Positions 50,490 to 59,284 are shown, counted from the stretch's first letter. The stretch: DNA of 64,000 nucleotides from Amycolatopsis camponoti (GCF_902497555.1 NZ_CABVGP010000002.1:2244501-2308500), one strand, 5' to 3'. Notes: generated by a model from the letters alone, not told the origin. Program-made: numbers and translations.

Positions 50490-51029
50490 ATGGCCGACTA
50501 CTACGGGAACCAGCCCCAGGACGTCCGCCCGGGGATCGACGCGCGCAGGCTGTGGGCGGGCGGCGTGGCGACGGCGGTGATCGCGGCCCTGCTCGCGGTG
50601 GTCGGGCTGCTGATCGCGCGCGGGGTCTTCGAGGTCGAAGTGCTGGCCCCAAAAGGCGAGGGCGTCTGGGGCAACGCGAGCACCACGACGTACGCCCTGG
50701 TCGCCGCCGCGGTGGCCCTGCTCGCCACCGGGCTGATGCACCTGCTCAGCGTCGCCACGCCCGCGCCGTCGCAGTTCTTCGGCTGGATCATGGTGCTGGT
50801 GACGCTGATCGCGGTGGTCCTGCCGCTGACGCTGACCGTCGCCCCGAGCGCGAAGATCGCCACGGCCGCGATCAACCTCGTCATCGGGCTGGTGATCGCC
50901 ACGGTGGTCAACAGCATGGCGGCCAGCGCCCGGACGCTGCACCGGCGCCGCAGCCAGCAGCAACCCGCGCCGCCGACGCGCCAGTACCCGCAACAGCCGC
51001 CGCCGACGACCCGCTACTACGACCAGTGA
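50490..51029 (+). CDS. DUF6069-like four-helix membrane protein
   Basis: 179 residues. Four hydrophobic helices (around residues 22-45, 66-86, 98-117, 124-143) lie between a short N-terminus and a Gln/Pro-rich tail (RRRSQQQPAPPTRQYPQQPP). DUF6069 assignment is from memory. Function unknown. The stop overlaps the start of the next gene as GTGA. Confidence 0.7.
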   Translation: MADYYGNQPQDVRPGIDARRLWAGGVATAVIAALLAVVGLLIARGVFEVEVLAPKGEGVWGNASTTTYALVAAAVALLATGLMHLLSVATPAPSQFFGWIMVLVTLIAVVLPLTLTVAPSAKIATAAINLVIGLVIATVVNSMAASARTLHRRRSQQQPAPPTRQYPQQPPPTTRYYDQ

Positions 51030-51463
51030 GCGTGGACACCGCCGACGTGCGGACGACGAACCGCCGCGTGATCGAGCAGTTCCGGGCGGGTGGCGAGGTC
51101 GAGGGCATGCACCGCGAGCGGCTGGTGCTGCTGACGACGACGGGCCGGCGCTCCGGTAAGCGGCGCACGGTGCCGATGATGTACCACCGCGACGGCGAGA
51201 GACTGCTGGTCGTGGCTTCGAACATGGGAGCCGCGAAGCACCCGGGCTGGTACCTGAACCTGATCGCGGATTCCCGGGTGAAGGTGGAGGTGGACGGCGC
51301 GACGTTCGACGGGGAAGCGCTGCCGCTGCTGGGGGCGGACTACGTGCGGACGTGGACGGAGCTGGAGAAGCACTACCCGTTCCTGGCTGACCACCAGGCG
51401 AAGGCCCGGAAGGCCAAGCGGGTGATCCCGATCGTGGAACTGTCCGAAGAGGACCTCGGCTGA
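51026..51463 (+). CDS. Deazaflavin (F420)-dependent nitroreductase-family protein
   Basis: 145 residues from a GTG overlapping the preceding stop. The DDN-type signature is clear: NRRVIEQFRAGGEVEG, LVLLTTTGRRSGKRRTVPMMY, LVVASNMGAAKHPGWYLNL and a VKVEVDGATF strand. Relatives such as mycobacterial Ddn reduce quinones or nitro-compounds with F420H2. F420 production is normal in actinomycetes but is not encoded in this window. Confidence 0.85.
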   Translation: MSVDTADVRTTNRRVIEQFRAGGEVEGMHRERLVLLTTTGRRSGKRRTVPMMYHRDGERLLVVASNMGAAKHPGWYLNLIADSRVKVEVDGATFDGEALPLLGADYVRTWTELEKHYPFLADHQAKARKAKRVIPIVELSEEDLG

Positions 51464-51482
51464 AGTCCTCTTCGGACCGGGA

Positions 51483-52286
51483 CTACTTGCTCGCCACCCG
51501 CCGGTACTTCGCCGTGGCCAGCGGGGCGAACACCGCGATGATCGCCACGCAGCACAGGATCGCGTACAGCGCCGCGTTCTCGGCCGGCCACCCCGTCGGC
51601 GCCGGCCCGAACCGGTTGCCGAACAGGTCGCGCGTCGCGTTGATCACCGCCGTGAACGGGTTCCAGTCCGCGATCGCCTTGAGGAACGCCGGCAGCGTCT
51701 GCGTCGGGACGAACGCCGACGAGATGAAGCTCAGCGGGAACATCCAGACCAGCCCCAGGCTCTGCGCCACCTCCACGCTGCGCGCCGCCAGGCCGATCAG
51801 CGCGCCGACCCACGACAGGGCCCACGCGAACATCAGCATCACCAGGTACCCCAGCAGCGCGTCCCAGAAGCTGCCGCGGATCCGCCAGCCCACGATCAGG
51901 CCGCACGCCGACATCACGACCAGCGCCACCACGCTGACCACCAGGTCGGACGTCGTCCGGCCGAGGACCACCGCGATGCGGGACATCGGCAGCGAGCGGA
52001 ACCGGTCGATGATGCCCTTCTGCAGGTCGTTCGCGAAGCCGATCACGGTGAACGCCGAGTTGAACGCCACCGTCTGGGCGAAGATGCCCGCGATGAGGAA
52101 CTCGCGGTAGGCCGCGCCGCCCGACTCGCCGCCGATCGCGTTGCCGAAGACGTAGGCGAACAGCAGCACGAACATGATCGGCTGCAAGGTCGCGGCCATC
52201 AGCCAGTCGGGGTTGCGGCGGACGTTCATCAGGTTGCGCCACGTGATGATGCGGCCGTCCGAGATTCCCTTCGCGATCGCGTTCAC
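51483..52286 (-). CDS. ABC-2 type permease (DrrB-like)
   Basis: 267 residues, six transmembrane helices. The N-terminus has RNLMNVRRNPDWLMAATLQP and VLLFAYVFGNAIGG, typical of DrrB permeases of antibiotic/daunorubicin-resistance type exporters. The GTG start overlaps the stop of the ATPase gene by four bases. It forms an exporter with the adjacent ATPase; the substrate is unknown. Confidence 0.9.
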   Translation of the reverse strand: MNAIAKGISDGRIITWRNLMNVRRNPDWLMAATLQPIMFVLLFAYVFGNAIGGESGGAAYREFLIAGIFAQTVAFNSAFTVIGFANDLQKGIIDRFRSLPMSRIAVVLGRTTSDLVVSVVALVVMSACGLIVGWRIRGSFWDALLGYLVMLMFAWALSWVGALIGLAARSVEVAQSLGLVWMFPLSFISSAFVPTQTLPAFLKAIADWNPFTAVINATRDLFGNRFGPAPTGWPAENAALYAILCCVAIIAVFAPLATAKYRRVASK

Positions 52287-53254
52287 TTCGCCACCTCCTC
52301 GGCGGGTTCGGCGCCGTGGCCGGTCAGGGACAGGAACACGTCGTCGAGCGTCGGCCGGTGCAGGGCGACGTCCTGGACGGCGATGCCGTGGGAATCGAGC
52401 CGGCGCAAGGCTTCGATGAGCGCCTTCGGCCCGGTGTCGACGAAGATCTCGGCGCGCCGCGTGTGGTCGTCGCCGGACGGCTCGCCGGTGCCCACCTCGC
52501 GCAGCACCTCCAGGGTGGCCGGCAGGTCGGCGGCCGAGGCGACGACCAGTTCCAGCCGTTCGCCGCCGATCTGCGCCTTGAGCTCGTCGGCCGTGCCGCG
52601 CGCGATCACCCGGCCGTGGTCGATCACCACGATCGAGTCGGCGAGCTGGTCGGCCTCTTCGAGGTACTGGGTGGTCAGCAGCACGGTCGTGCCGTCCGCG
52701 ACCAGCTCCTTGATGACGCCCCAGGTGTCGAGGCGCCCGCCCGGGTCGAGGCCGGTGGTCGGCTCGTCGAGGACGACGACGGTCGGCTCGGCGACCAGCG
52801 CGCCGGCCAGGTCGAGCCGCCGCCGCATGCCGCCCGAATAGCCCTTCGCCGGCCGGTCCGCGGCATCTTCGAGCGCGAACCGGGCCAGCAGCTCCCGGGC
52901 GCGCGACCGGGCGGCGGACTTCCGCCTGCCGTACAACCGCCCGACCATGTAAAGGTTTTCGAACCCGGTGAGGTTCTCGTCGACGGCCGCGTACTGGCCG
53001 GACAGCCCGATCCGCTGCCGCACCTCGTCGGGCTGGGTCAAGACGTCGTACCCGGCCACCCGCGCCGACCCCGAGTCCGGCCGCAGCAGCGTCGTCAGGA
53101 TGCGGACCGTGGTCGTCTTCCCGGCGCCGTTCGGGCCGAGCAGGCCGAGCACGCGCCCGGCCGGGATGTCGAGGTCGACGCCGTCGAGCGCGCGGGTCGA
53201 CCCGTAGGTCTTGACGAGTCCGCGCACCTGGACGGCACAGTCCGGTTCGGGCAT
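52283..53254 (-). CDS. ABC exporter ATP-binding protein (DrrA-like)
   Basis: 323 residues. Walker A GLLGPNGAGKTTTVRIL, signature YSGGMRRRLDLAGAL, Walker B VVVLDEPTTGLDP, H-loop TTQYLEEAD. A C-terminal ~80-residue extension (LELVVASAADLPATLEVLR...) is the DrrA-type regulatory tail. Partner of the downstream DrrB-like permease. No regulator is adjacent. Confidence 0.92.
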   Translation of the reverse strand: MPEPDCAVQVRGLVKTYGSTRALDGVDLDIPAGRVLGLLGPNGAGKTTTVRILTTLLRPDSGSARVAGYDVLTQPDEVRQRIGLSGQYAAVDENLTGFENLYMVGRLYGRRKSAARSRARELLARFALEDAADRPAKGYSGGMRRRLDLAGALVAEPTVVVLDEPTTGLDPGGRLDTWGVIKELVADGTTVLLTTQYLEEADQLADSIVVIDHGRVIARGTADELKAQIGGERLELVVASAADLPATLEVLREVGTGEPSGDDHTRRAEIFVDTGPKALIEALRRLDSHGIAVQDVALHRPTLDDVFLSLTGHGAEPAEEVAK

Positions 53255-53316
53255 GGCGGTTCCCCTCTCGGTGACCCCGCCAAGCTAGGCCACGGCGCCC
53301 GCTTTGTCGTCCGGGT

Positions 53317-53832
53317 TTATCCCTGAGCCGCCGCGAGCGTGACGGCCAGTTCCGGCGGCGTCCGGAGCGTCTGGAACACGACGCAATAGCGCTCGGTCAG
53401 CTTTTCGAGCGTGGCGAGCTGCTCTCCGGAAGCGTCGGTGTCGAGGGCGAACGACAGCCGGATCGCGCGGAAGCCCACCGGCGCGTCCTTCGCGACGGCG
53501 AGGGTGCCGCGGAAGTCCAGTTCGCCTTCGGCGCGGACCCGGCCGCCGCGCACCTCCAGGCCCAGCGACGTCGCCACCGCCCGCAGCGTCACGCCGGCGC
53601 ACGCGACGAGCGCCTCCAGCAGCATGTCGCCGGAACACGCGAGGGTGCCGTCGCCGCCGGTCGCCGGGTGCAGGCCGGCTTCCACGACCGCGCGGCCCGT
53701 TTCGACCTTGCAGGAGATCCCGAGGCCGTCGAGCTCGGCGTCGGCGTGCAGCGTGACGACCGCGCTCTCCGGCTGCTCGCGGTACTTGTCCTTCAACGGG
53801 GCCTGGGTCGCGCGCAGCTCTTCGGTGTCCAT
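53317..53832 (-). CDS. OsmC/Ohr-family protein
   Basis: 171 residues. The OsmC fold is indicated by HPATGGDGTLACSGDMLLEALVACAG (the redox Cys in the LACSGD and VACAG positions) and the C-terminal LTERYCVVFQTLRTPPELAV. Members reduce organic hydroperoxides via a Cys pair; here Cys residues lie near 66, 78 and 152. It lies between the ABC exporter and the protease terminator and is probably monocistronic. Confidence 0.85.
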   Translation of the reverse strand: MDTEELRATQAPLKDKYREQPESAVVTLHADAELDGLGISCKVETGRAVVEAGLHPATGGDGTLACSGDMLLEALVACAGVTLRAVATSLGLEVRGGRVRAEGELDFRGTLAVAKDAPVGFRAIRLSFALDTDASGEQLATLEKLTERYCVVFQTLRTPPELAVTLAAAQG

Positions 53833-53866
53833 GGGCCGATTCTGCCCCCGCGGACGGCGGAAAGCG

Positions 53867-53906
53867 AAAAGGCGGGGAGCCGGATTTCCCGGCCTCCCCG
53901 CCTTTT
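53867..53906 (-). terminator. Strong rho-independent terminator of the M4 protease gene
   Basis: A 40-bp inverted repeat with arms AAAAGGCGGGGAGCCGG and CCGGCCTCCCCGCCTTTT (one bulged base) starts 20 bp past the protease stop. It ends in TTTT on either strand, so it could work in both directions. Confidence 0.85.
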
Positions 53907-53925
53907 CAGTGCGGATTCAGCGGTT

Positions 53926-56211
53926 TCAGCTCAGCGTCACCGCGACGTCGTCGATCACGAACGACGTCTGCAGGGAGCTGTCCTCGGTGCCGGTGAACTT
54001 CAGCGCCAGGGTGCCGCCGGCGGCCGACGAAACGTCGATCGTCTTGAGCGCGTACCCGGACGCCTTGTTCAGGTTGGAGTAGCTGCCCAGCGTCGCGCTG
54101 CCGTTGGTGACGGTCAGCTTGTCGTAGGCGGTGGTGGTGGTCGTTTCCGCGGTGTCGATGTGCACGTAGAACGTCAGGCTGGCGTGGCAGCCCGCCGGGA
54201 TGCTGACCGACTGCGCGACCGACTCCGTGTGCGTGGAGCCGTAGCCGTCGAGCCAAGCGCTGTACGTGCCGCCGTGCGCGGCTTCACCCGAGGACGCCCA
54301 CTGGCCGATGGCACCGGTGGTGCCGGTCCAGCTGCCGCTGCCCGATTCGAAGCCGCCGTTGACGATCTTCTGGCCGGAGCAGCCGGTGGTGGTGCCGACG
54401 GTCCAGGAGAACGACGCCGTGCCGGTCTTGTTGGCCGCGTCCTTCGCCGTCACCGTGACGCTCGAGGTGCCCGCGGTGGTCGCGGTGCCCGAGATCGTGC
54501 CGGTGGAGGCGTTGATCGACAGGCCGGCCGGCAGGCCGGTGGCGGTCCAGGAGTACGGCGCGGTGCCACCGCTGGCCGACAGCGGCAGGTTCACCGCGGT
54601 GCCGGTGACGGTCGACTGGTTGCCCGGGTTCGAAACGGTGACCGTGCCGGTCGCCGAGCAGGTCGGGTCGGCCGACTGCGCCGGCACGCTGATCGCGTCC
54701 CACGCCGCCTTGACGGTGTTGAACTCGGTGCAGCTGCCCGGGAAGAGGTTCTTCGCCGCGGTCAGCGTCCAGGTGCGGTACTTCAGGTACGAGCTGCTGG
54801 TGGTCTTGAGCAGCATCGCGTTGTAGAAGATCTTCACCGCGGTCTGGACACCGAGGCCGGTGACCGTCGAGCTGTTGCAGGTCGAGCTGGTCGGCTGCCC
54901 GTTGGTCGGGTTGGTGCCTTCGGCCAGCAGGTAGAACCAGTGGTTGCCGGGGCCGGCGGCCGCGTGCACCTCACCGTTGGGGACGGAGCTGTCGTAGCAG
55001 TTCTTGTCGCCCAGCGCCGACGGGTTGTACATGTTGCGGATCGGGCCGGAACCGACGAGGTTGACCTGCTCGCCGACGAGGAAGTCCGGCTGGTCGTAGG
55101 GAGCGGGCTCGTTCGCGAACCACTCGGTCGAGGCGCCGAAGACGTCCGCGACGAACTCCTGCGTGCCCGCACCGGAGATGCCACCCGGGGTGTGGTCGTC
55201 GATGCCGTGGCCGTGCTCGTGCGCGACGACGTCGATCGAGCCGATCCAGCCACCGGCGGTGTTCTTGCCGATCTGGACCTGGCTGCCGTCGTAGTAGGCG
55301 TTCTGGTCGTTCAGGCCGACGCGGATCGGCCAGCCGCCGCCGCTGCCGTCGAAGCTGTTGCGGCCCAGCCACTGCGAGAGCATCTTGTTCTCGGTCTGGG
55401 CGGCGAACAGCGCGTCGACGCAGCCGGTTTCGCGGTTGCTGGCGGTGCCGTTGCCCCAGAGGTCGTCCGGCCCGCTGAAGGTGGTGTTGTTGGCCGCGTC
55501 CTGGCAGGACGTGTTGGTGATCGTCGGGTCCTTCAGCGAGTACGTGCTGCCCGAGTGCGTCGTGTCGAGGTGCACCGGGTTCGGCCCGTTCCACGCGCTG
55601 GTGCCGTCACCGTTGAGGACGTGCTCCTGCGTCTTGAGCACCTTGCCGGTGGTGGCGTCGACGATGACGTCGAGCCGGCTCGGGCCTTCGGCGTCGCGGC
55701 CGACGACCGTGCTCTTCCAGGCCAGCGTCGGCGAGCCGAGCGCGTAGACGACCTGCTGGGCGGGGCTCACGCTGTCCACGGCGGACAGCTGCTGCCGCGC
55801 GGTCGCCTCGGCCGCGGCCTTCGTCACCTTGCCGGTGGTCGAGGCGAGGTTGATGGTCTGGTCCTGCGCGACGGAGGTGCCGAGCACCTGGCCCGTCGAG
55901 TTGGTCGCCACGACGAAGTCGCCGCCGACGACGGGCAGGCCCTTGTAGCTGCGCTCGTAGGGGATGTACTGGAGGCCGTTCGTCGAGGAAATCGCTTTCT
56001 GGGCCTGGAAAACGTCGTCCGCGCTGGCGTGCAGCGCGGCGGGCCTGCTCGCCACGAGGCCGGCGGCCGCGGTCGTGGCCTGGGCCAGGGCGCTCGGAGC
56101 CGCGTCCGGGGTGGCGTTCGGGGTGGGTTGCGCCTGTGCGGTACCGGTGATGCAGAGCGCGCCGACGAGTATGCCGGTTGCTGCCAAGACGACTGGACGT
56201 CTCAGTTCCAT
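53926..56211 (-). CDS. Secreted M4 (thermolysin-family) metallopeptidase with Ig-like and C-terminal domains
   Basis: 761 residues. Signal peptide, FTP/PepSY-type propeptide (~65-190; the GLPVVGGDFVV segment is characteristic), then the M4 domain with zinc motif H331-E-H-G-H335 and downstream E352 in GTQEFVADVFG. A He_PIG-type Ig-like domain (~525-610; GGTAPYSWTATGLPAGLSI) and a C-terminal jelly-roll-like domain (~615-761; NGGFESGSGSW... SFVIDDVAVTLS) follow. It is a broad-specificity extracellular endopeptidase; the added modules probably anchor it to substrates. Two terminal domains make it longer than simple bacillolysins. Confidence 0.92.
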   Translation of the reverse strand: MELRRPVVLAATGILVGALCITGTAQAQPTPNATPDAAPSALAQATTAAAGLVASRPAALHASADDVFQAQKAISSTNGLQYIPYERSYKGLPVVGGDFVVATNSTGQVLGTSVAQDQTINLASTTGKVTKAAAEATARQQLSAVDSVSPAQQVVYALGSPTLAWKSTVVGRDAEGPSRLDVIVDATTGKVLKTQEHVLNGDGTSAWNGPNPVHLDTTHSGSTYSLKDPTITNTSCQDAANNTTFSGPDDLWGNGTASNRETGCVDALFAAQTENKMLSQWLGRNSFDGSGGGWPIRVGLNDQNAYYDGSQVQIGKNTAGGWIGSIDVVAHEHGHGIDDHTPGGISGAGTQEFVADVFGASTEWFANEPAPYDQPDFLVGEQVNLVGSGPIRNMYNPSALGDKNCYDSSVPNGEVHAAAGPGNHWFYLLAEGTNPTNGQPTSSTCNSSTVTGLGVQTAVKIFYNAMLLKTTSSSYLKYRTWTLTAAKNLFPGSCTEFNTVKAAWDAISVPAQSADPTCSATGTVTVSNPGNQSTVTGTAVNLPLSASGGTAPYSWTATGLPAGLSINASTGTISGTATTAGTSSVTVTAKDAANKTGTASFSWTVGTTTGCSGQKIVNGGFESGSGSWTGTTGAIGQWASSGEAAHGGTYSAWLDGYGSTHTESVAQSVSIPAGCHASLTFYVHIDTAETTTTTAYDKLTVTNGSATLGSYSNLNKASGYALKTIDVSSAAGGTLALKFTGTEDSSLQTSFVIDDVAVTLS

Positions 56212-56476
56212 CGAGGGATCTCCTCCGGGCAGGGTGAACCAGACCCGGGTTCGAGACCGGGCCGGATCAAGGGGACGAGAGGTGGTGCTGTGGAACGGAA
56301 ATCAGAATCCGGTGCCGGAGCCTCGTGAACAAGCGACTAACGTACGGTCTTATCTACCGGACGCAATAACTCCCAAAAAGGACATATCCCGCTATTGGGA
56401 TTCGATCGGCTGACCGTCCACTCAGGACGGGAGCCGGATCACCGCCGTTCGGGTGATCTTTCCCGCGTCCGAAACG
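56212..56476. other. Upstream region of the M4 protease
   Basis: With the following terminator this makes a 319-bp gene-free interval. It contains an AT-rich stretch near 56335-56400 (TCTTATCTACCGGACGCAAT; GACATATCCCGCTATTGG) that probably holds the protease promoter on the minus strand. GGAGGA lies at 56218-56223, 6 bases before the protease ATG. I see no gene and no clear operator. Confidence 0.5.
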
Positions 56477-56518
56477 ACGAAGGCCCCCTCGCCGGTGGAT
56501 CGGCGAAGGGGCCTTCGT
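56477..56518 (-). terminator. Terminator hairpin of msrA
   Basis: ACGAAGGCCCC...CGCCG pairs with CGGCG...GGGGCCTTCGT, giving a stem of about 17 bp with one bulge and a short loop. It lies 13 bp past the msrA stop on the minus strand. There is no long U-tract. Confidence 0.75.
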
Positions 56519-56530
56519 GGTACGAGTGTG

Positions 56531-57046
56531 TCAGGCGGTCTTCTCGCGCTTCGGGAGCTTCCAGCCCGGGCGCACGAAGTGGCACGTATACCCGTTCGGA
56601 ATGCGCTGCAGGTAGTCCTGGTGCTCCGGCTCGGCCTCCCAGAAGTCGCCCACCGGGCTGACTTCGGTGACGACCTTGCCCGGCCACAGCCCGGACGCTT
56701 CGACGTCGGCGATCGTGTCCTCGGCGACGCGCTTCTGCTCGTCGTTTTCGAAGAAGATCGCGGAGCGGTAGCTCACGCCGATGTCGTTGCCCTGACGGTT
56801 CTTCGTCGTCGGGTCGTGCACCTGGAAGAAGAACTCGAGCAGATCGCGGAACGTGGTCCGGGTGGGGTCGTAGACCACCTCGATGGCCTCGGCGTGCGTG
56901 CCGTGGTTGCGGTAGGTCGCGTTCGGGACGTCGCCGCCGCTGTAACCGACCCGGGTCGAGATGACCCCGGGCTGACGGCGGAACAGCTCCTGCATGCCCC
57001 AGAAGCAGCCGCCGGCCAGGACGGCCCTTTCGGTTGACGTGCTCAC
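56531..57046 (-). CDS. msrA: Peptide methionine sulfoxide reductase A
   Basis: 171 residues from a GTG with GGAG seven bases upstream. The catalytic motif is [13 protein letters not shown] (Cys14), with [21 protein letters not shown] and [18 protein letters not shown], all MsrA hallmarks. It reduces methionine-S-sulfoxide in proteins with thioredoxin. The C-terminal resolving cysteines of E. coli MsrA are not obvious; only one further Cys, in GYTCHFV, is seen. Confidence 0.95.
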   Translation of the reverse strand: MSTSTERAVLAGGCFWGMQELFRRQPGVISTRVGYSGGDVPNATYRNHGTHAEAIEVVYDPTRTTFRDLLEFFFQVHDPTTKNRQGNDIGVSYRSAIFFENDEQKRVAEDTIADVEASGLWPGKVVTEVSPVGDFWEAEPEHQDYLQRIPNGYTCHFVRPGWKLPKREKTA

Positions 57047-57137
57047 GGCGTCACTCCTTCTCCTCGTCTGGTGCTGCCACCTGTACAACTTCGGCGGTAC
57101 ACCGATGATTCCACGAGAGGGTTACGGAAGCCTGACG

Positions 57138-57344
57138 TCACCCGGCCTGCAGCTTCGCCAGGGTGAGGACGTCGCCGCCGATGCCCCAGCCGCCGTCGGA
57201 GACCTCTTCGACCAGCACCATCGTGTTCGCGCGGGCGCGGTCGCCGTAGATCTCGGAGTACAGGTCGGTCGTGCGGGTGACGATCAGCTCCTTCTGCTCC
57301 GGGGTGAGGGTGCCGGCGGGGACCTTGAAGTTGGCGAACGGCAT
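57138..57344 (-). CDS. 4-oxalocrotonate-tautomerase-family protein
   Basis: 68 residues, starting Met-Pro, so Pro becomes the N-terminal catalytic base after Met removal. The beta-alpha-beta pattern (PFANFKVPAG, LTPEQKELIVTRTTDLYSEI, TMVLVEEVSDGGWGIGG) fits the tautomerase superfamily. AAGGAC precedes the ATG. It is divergent from a TetR gene across repeats and is probably under its control. Confidence 0.88.
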   Translation of the reverse strand: MPFANFKVPAGTLTPEQKELIVTRTTDLYSEIYGDRARANTMVLVEEVSDGGWGIGGDVLTLAKLQAG

Positions 57345-57383
57345 CGTGAGCGTCCTTTGTTATCGATGGTGTCGTGCTTGCGT

Positions 57384-57456
57384 AATCGACGCTAACACGG
57401 TTGGTGAATCGACGCTACCCTCTGCTTGATATCGATGATACTCGCTGGTAGCGTCG
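57384..57456. promoter_or_regulatory. Repeated TetR operator half-sites between tautomerase and tetR
   Basis: AATCGACGCTA occurs at 57384-57394 and 57407-57417 as a direct repeat, and its inverse GGTAGCGTCG at 57447-57456, six bases before the tetR start. TATCGATG also recurs at 57361 and 57429. The array covers both divergent promoters and is the likely binding region of the TetR protein. Confidence 0.6.
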
Positions 57457-57461
57457 GTGAG

Positions 57462-58139
57462 GTGGACGTGAGAACGCGGATCCTGGAGGCGGCGGCCGAC
57501 CTGCTGGCGCACTCCGGCGACTTCTCCACGCGGGCGGTCTGCGAGGCGGCCGGCGTCGGGGCGCCGGCGCTGTACCGGCAGTTCGGCGACAAGGAAGGCC
57601 TGCTCGCCGCCGTCGTCGACCACGGGTTCGAGCGGTACCTCGCCGGCAAGCGGGCCGCGAAGCCGTCCGGCGACCCGGTGCGCGACCTGCGCGACGGCTG
57701 GGACAACCACGTCGCGTTCGCGCTCGCCCACCCCAACCACTACCGCCTGATGTACTCGGGCCTGTCGACACCACCGGGGGCGGCCGCCGAGGCGCACGGC
57801 CTGCTGCTCGCGGTCCTGGAGCGCTGCGCGGCGGCGGGACGACTGACGCTGCCGCCGCCGCTCGCCGCGCAGATGGTCATGGCCGCCAACGCCGGTGTCG
57901 CGCTGTCGATGATCACGCGGCCGGAGCTCTACCCGGACGCCGGGTTTTCCGTCCGGGTGCGCGAAAGCGTGCTGGCCGGGGTCCTCGCGGCGGCGCGGCC
58001 GGAGCCGGACGACGTCGCCGCGACGGCGACGACGCTCGCCGCTCAGCTGCCTTCCGCGGTACCGGGGGACCTGACGGCCGCCGAAGTGACGTTGCTGCGG
58101 GAGTGGCTGGCGCGGTTGAGCGTCCACAGTGGACGCTGA
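57462..58139 (+). CDS. TetR-family transcriptional regulator
   Basis: 225 residues from a GTG (VDVRTRILEAAADLLAHSG). The HTH is FSTRAVCEAAGVGAPALYRQFGDK. The C-terminal domain resembles WHG/TetR_C-type ligand pockets (RLMYSGLSTPPGAA). It is divergent from the tautomerase gene, its probable target. The last codons (SVHSGR) are encoded by a perfect 19-bp palindrome, 58119-58137. Confidence 0.88.
   Translation: MDVRTRILEAAADLLAHSGDFSTRAVCEAAGVGAPALYRQFGDKEGLLAAVVDHGFERYLAGKRAAKPSGDPVRDLRDGWDNHVAFALAHPNHYRLMYSGLSTPPGAAAEAHGLLLAVLERCAAAGRLTLPPPLAAQMVMAANAGVALSMITRPELYPDAGFSVRVRESVLAGVLAAARPEPDDVAATATTLAAQLPSAVPGDLTAAEVTLLREWLARLSVHSGR
58122..58134. repeat. Recurring 13-bp palindrome, second exact copy
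   Basis: GTCCACAGTGGAC is the other strand of the motif at 38764. It is embedded in a longer perfect palindrome (AGCGTCCACAGTGGACGCT, 58119-58137) at the end of the tetR coding region, 2 bp before the gene ends. At this site it could also act as a terminator stem. Confidence 0.5.
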
Positions 58140-58250
58140 GCCGGACGGCCGCGCCGGTTGGGCCGTCCGCGAGCAACTTTTCCTTCGGGGCGGCGGGGGT
58201 GGGACGATGAGCCGGGGCCGGTCCCCGATCCGGTTCCGGGGAGGCGCGCG

Positions 58251-58634
58251 ATGCGCGACCACGACGTGACGCTCTCGGAGCGGACCAGCGGTGCGCTGGT
58301 CGTCGAAATCCAAGGCGAGCTGGACATCGGCACCGTGCTGCGGTGGACGACGTTGATCGAAGCCGCCATCTGCGAACTGCCGGAGCCGCACCTGCTGGTC
58401 CTCGACCTGACGGCGCTGCGGTTCCTGTCGGTGCGCGGGGCCCGGGGGTTGCTCGAGGCGGTGGAGAGCTGCCGGGACCGCGGCATCACCGGCTGTCTGA
58501 TCGTCCCGCCGGGCGGCGCGGCCGCCCGGGTGGTGCGGCTGACGGGGCTGGCCGCCCGGGTCCGGGTCTTCCCGAGCCGGCTGACGGCGATCGCCGCCTG
58601 CCAGCCGGTGGAGATGCGGTGGCTGCCGGGCTGA
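58251..58634 (+). CDS. STAS-domain anti-sigma factor antagonist
   Basis: 127 residues. VTLSERTSGALVVEIQGELDIGTVLRW and LVLDLTALRFLSVRGARGLLE match SpoIIAA/RsbV-type STAS domains, with Ser in the phosphorylation position (FLSVRG). GGGGAGG precedes the ATG. It probably regulates an anti-sigma kinase encoded elsewhere. Confidence 0.88.
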   Translation: MRDHDVTLSERTSGALVVEIQGELDIGTVLRWTTLIEAAICELPEPHLLVLDLTALRFLSVRGARGLLEAVESCRDRGITGCLIVPPGGAAARVVRLTGLAARVRVFPSRLTAIAACQPVEMRWLPG

Positions 58635-58735
58635 CCCGCACGGGGACGTCGGCCGGCCGCACCTCGCGGCCGGGCGCCCGCCGCCGGAGCAGCCCGGCCG
58701 CGGCTGCCCGCCCGCGGTGTCTTCGGCCGAGGCGG

Positions 58736-59038
58736 CTATTCGCCCCGCATCGAGCGGCGGATCTGGGCGAGCCGGTCCTTGGCCGCCTGGTCGCGGTCGG
58801 CGATCTGCTTGTCGAGGGCTTCGGCGGTGTTCTCCGTGCCCAGCCCCGCGACGTCGGCGGCGCCCAGCGACGTCGTGTAGCGGTTCTCGATCTTGTCGCG
58901 GACGAAGTCGAAGCTGGGCACCCCGCCCTCGCTGTAGTCCGGGTCGGGGAGCGGCGGCGAGGGGATCGCCAGCGCGGCGGTCGGTGTCTCGTCGACGATC
59001 TCACCTTCGACGATGTTCTCGTCCTCGGGTTTGCTCAC
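58736..59038 (-). CDS. Small acidic protein, function unknown
   Basis: 100 residues from a GTG. The acidic N-terminus (SKPEDENIVEGEIVDETP) and Pro-rich segment are followed by a helical, charged C-terminus (ALDKQIADRDQAAKDRLAQIRR) likely to form a coiled coil. Not recognised. The Shine-Dalgarno is poor. Confidence 0.6.
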   Translation of the reverse strand: MSKPEDENIVEGEIVDETPTAALAIPSPPLPDPDYSEGGVPSFDFVRDKIENRYTTSLGAADVAGLGTENTAEALDKQIADRDQAAKDRLAQIRRSMRGE

Positions 59039-59047
59039 GCTCCGAGT

Positions 59048-59284
59048 TTAGCGCCGGTGGCGGCCCGCCGGGTCCGCCAGCGTCTCGCGGACGGCCCGCT
59101 CGACGAGGATCGGGACGAACGCGTGGATCCGCGCGGCGGCGAACCGGGTCCGTTCGCGTTCGACGAGGCTGTGGGCGGACGTCGGGTCCAGGTCCGCGTA
59201 GTCCTGACGCAGCCGGTCCTCGACCACGTGCAGCTGGAGGTCGAGCTGTTCGGAGGCGATCGTGTCGAGCGTCTGAGTGGTCAT
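59048..59284 (-). CDS. Small three-helix-bundle protein
   Basis: 78 residues. MTTQTLDTIASEQLDLQLHVV, LRQDYADLDPTSAHSLVERERTRF and ARIHAFVPILVERAVRETL form three amphipathic helices, resembling the three-helix dimerisation proteins of actinomycetes. No enzymatic motif. It ends 9 bp upstream of the acidic-protein gene and is probably cotranscribed with it. Confidence 0.7.
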   Translation of the reverse strand: MTTQTLDTIASEQLDLQLHVVEDRLRQDYADLDPTSAHSLVERERTRFAAARIHAFVPILVERAVRETLADPAGRHRR

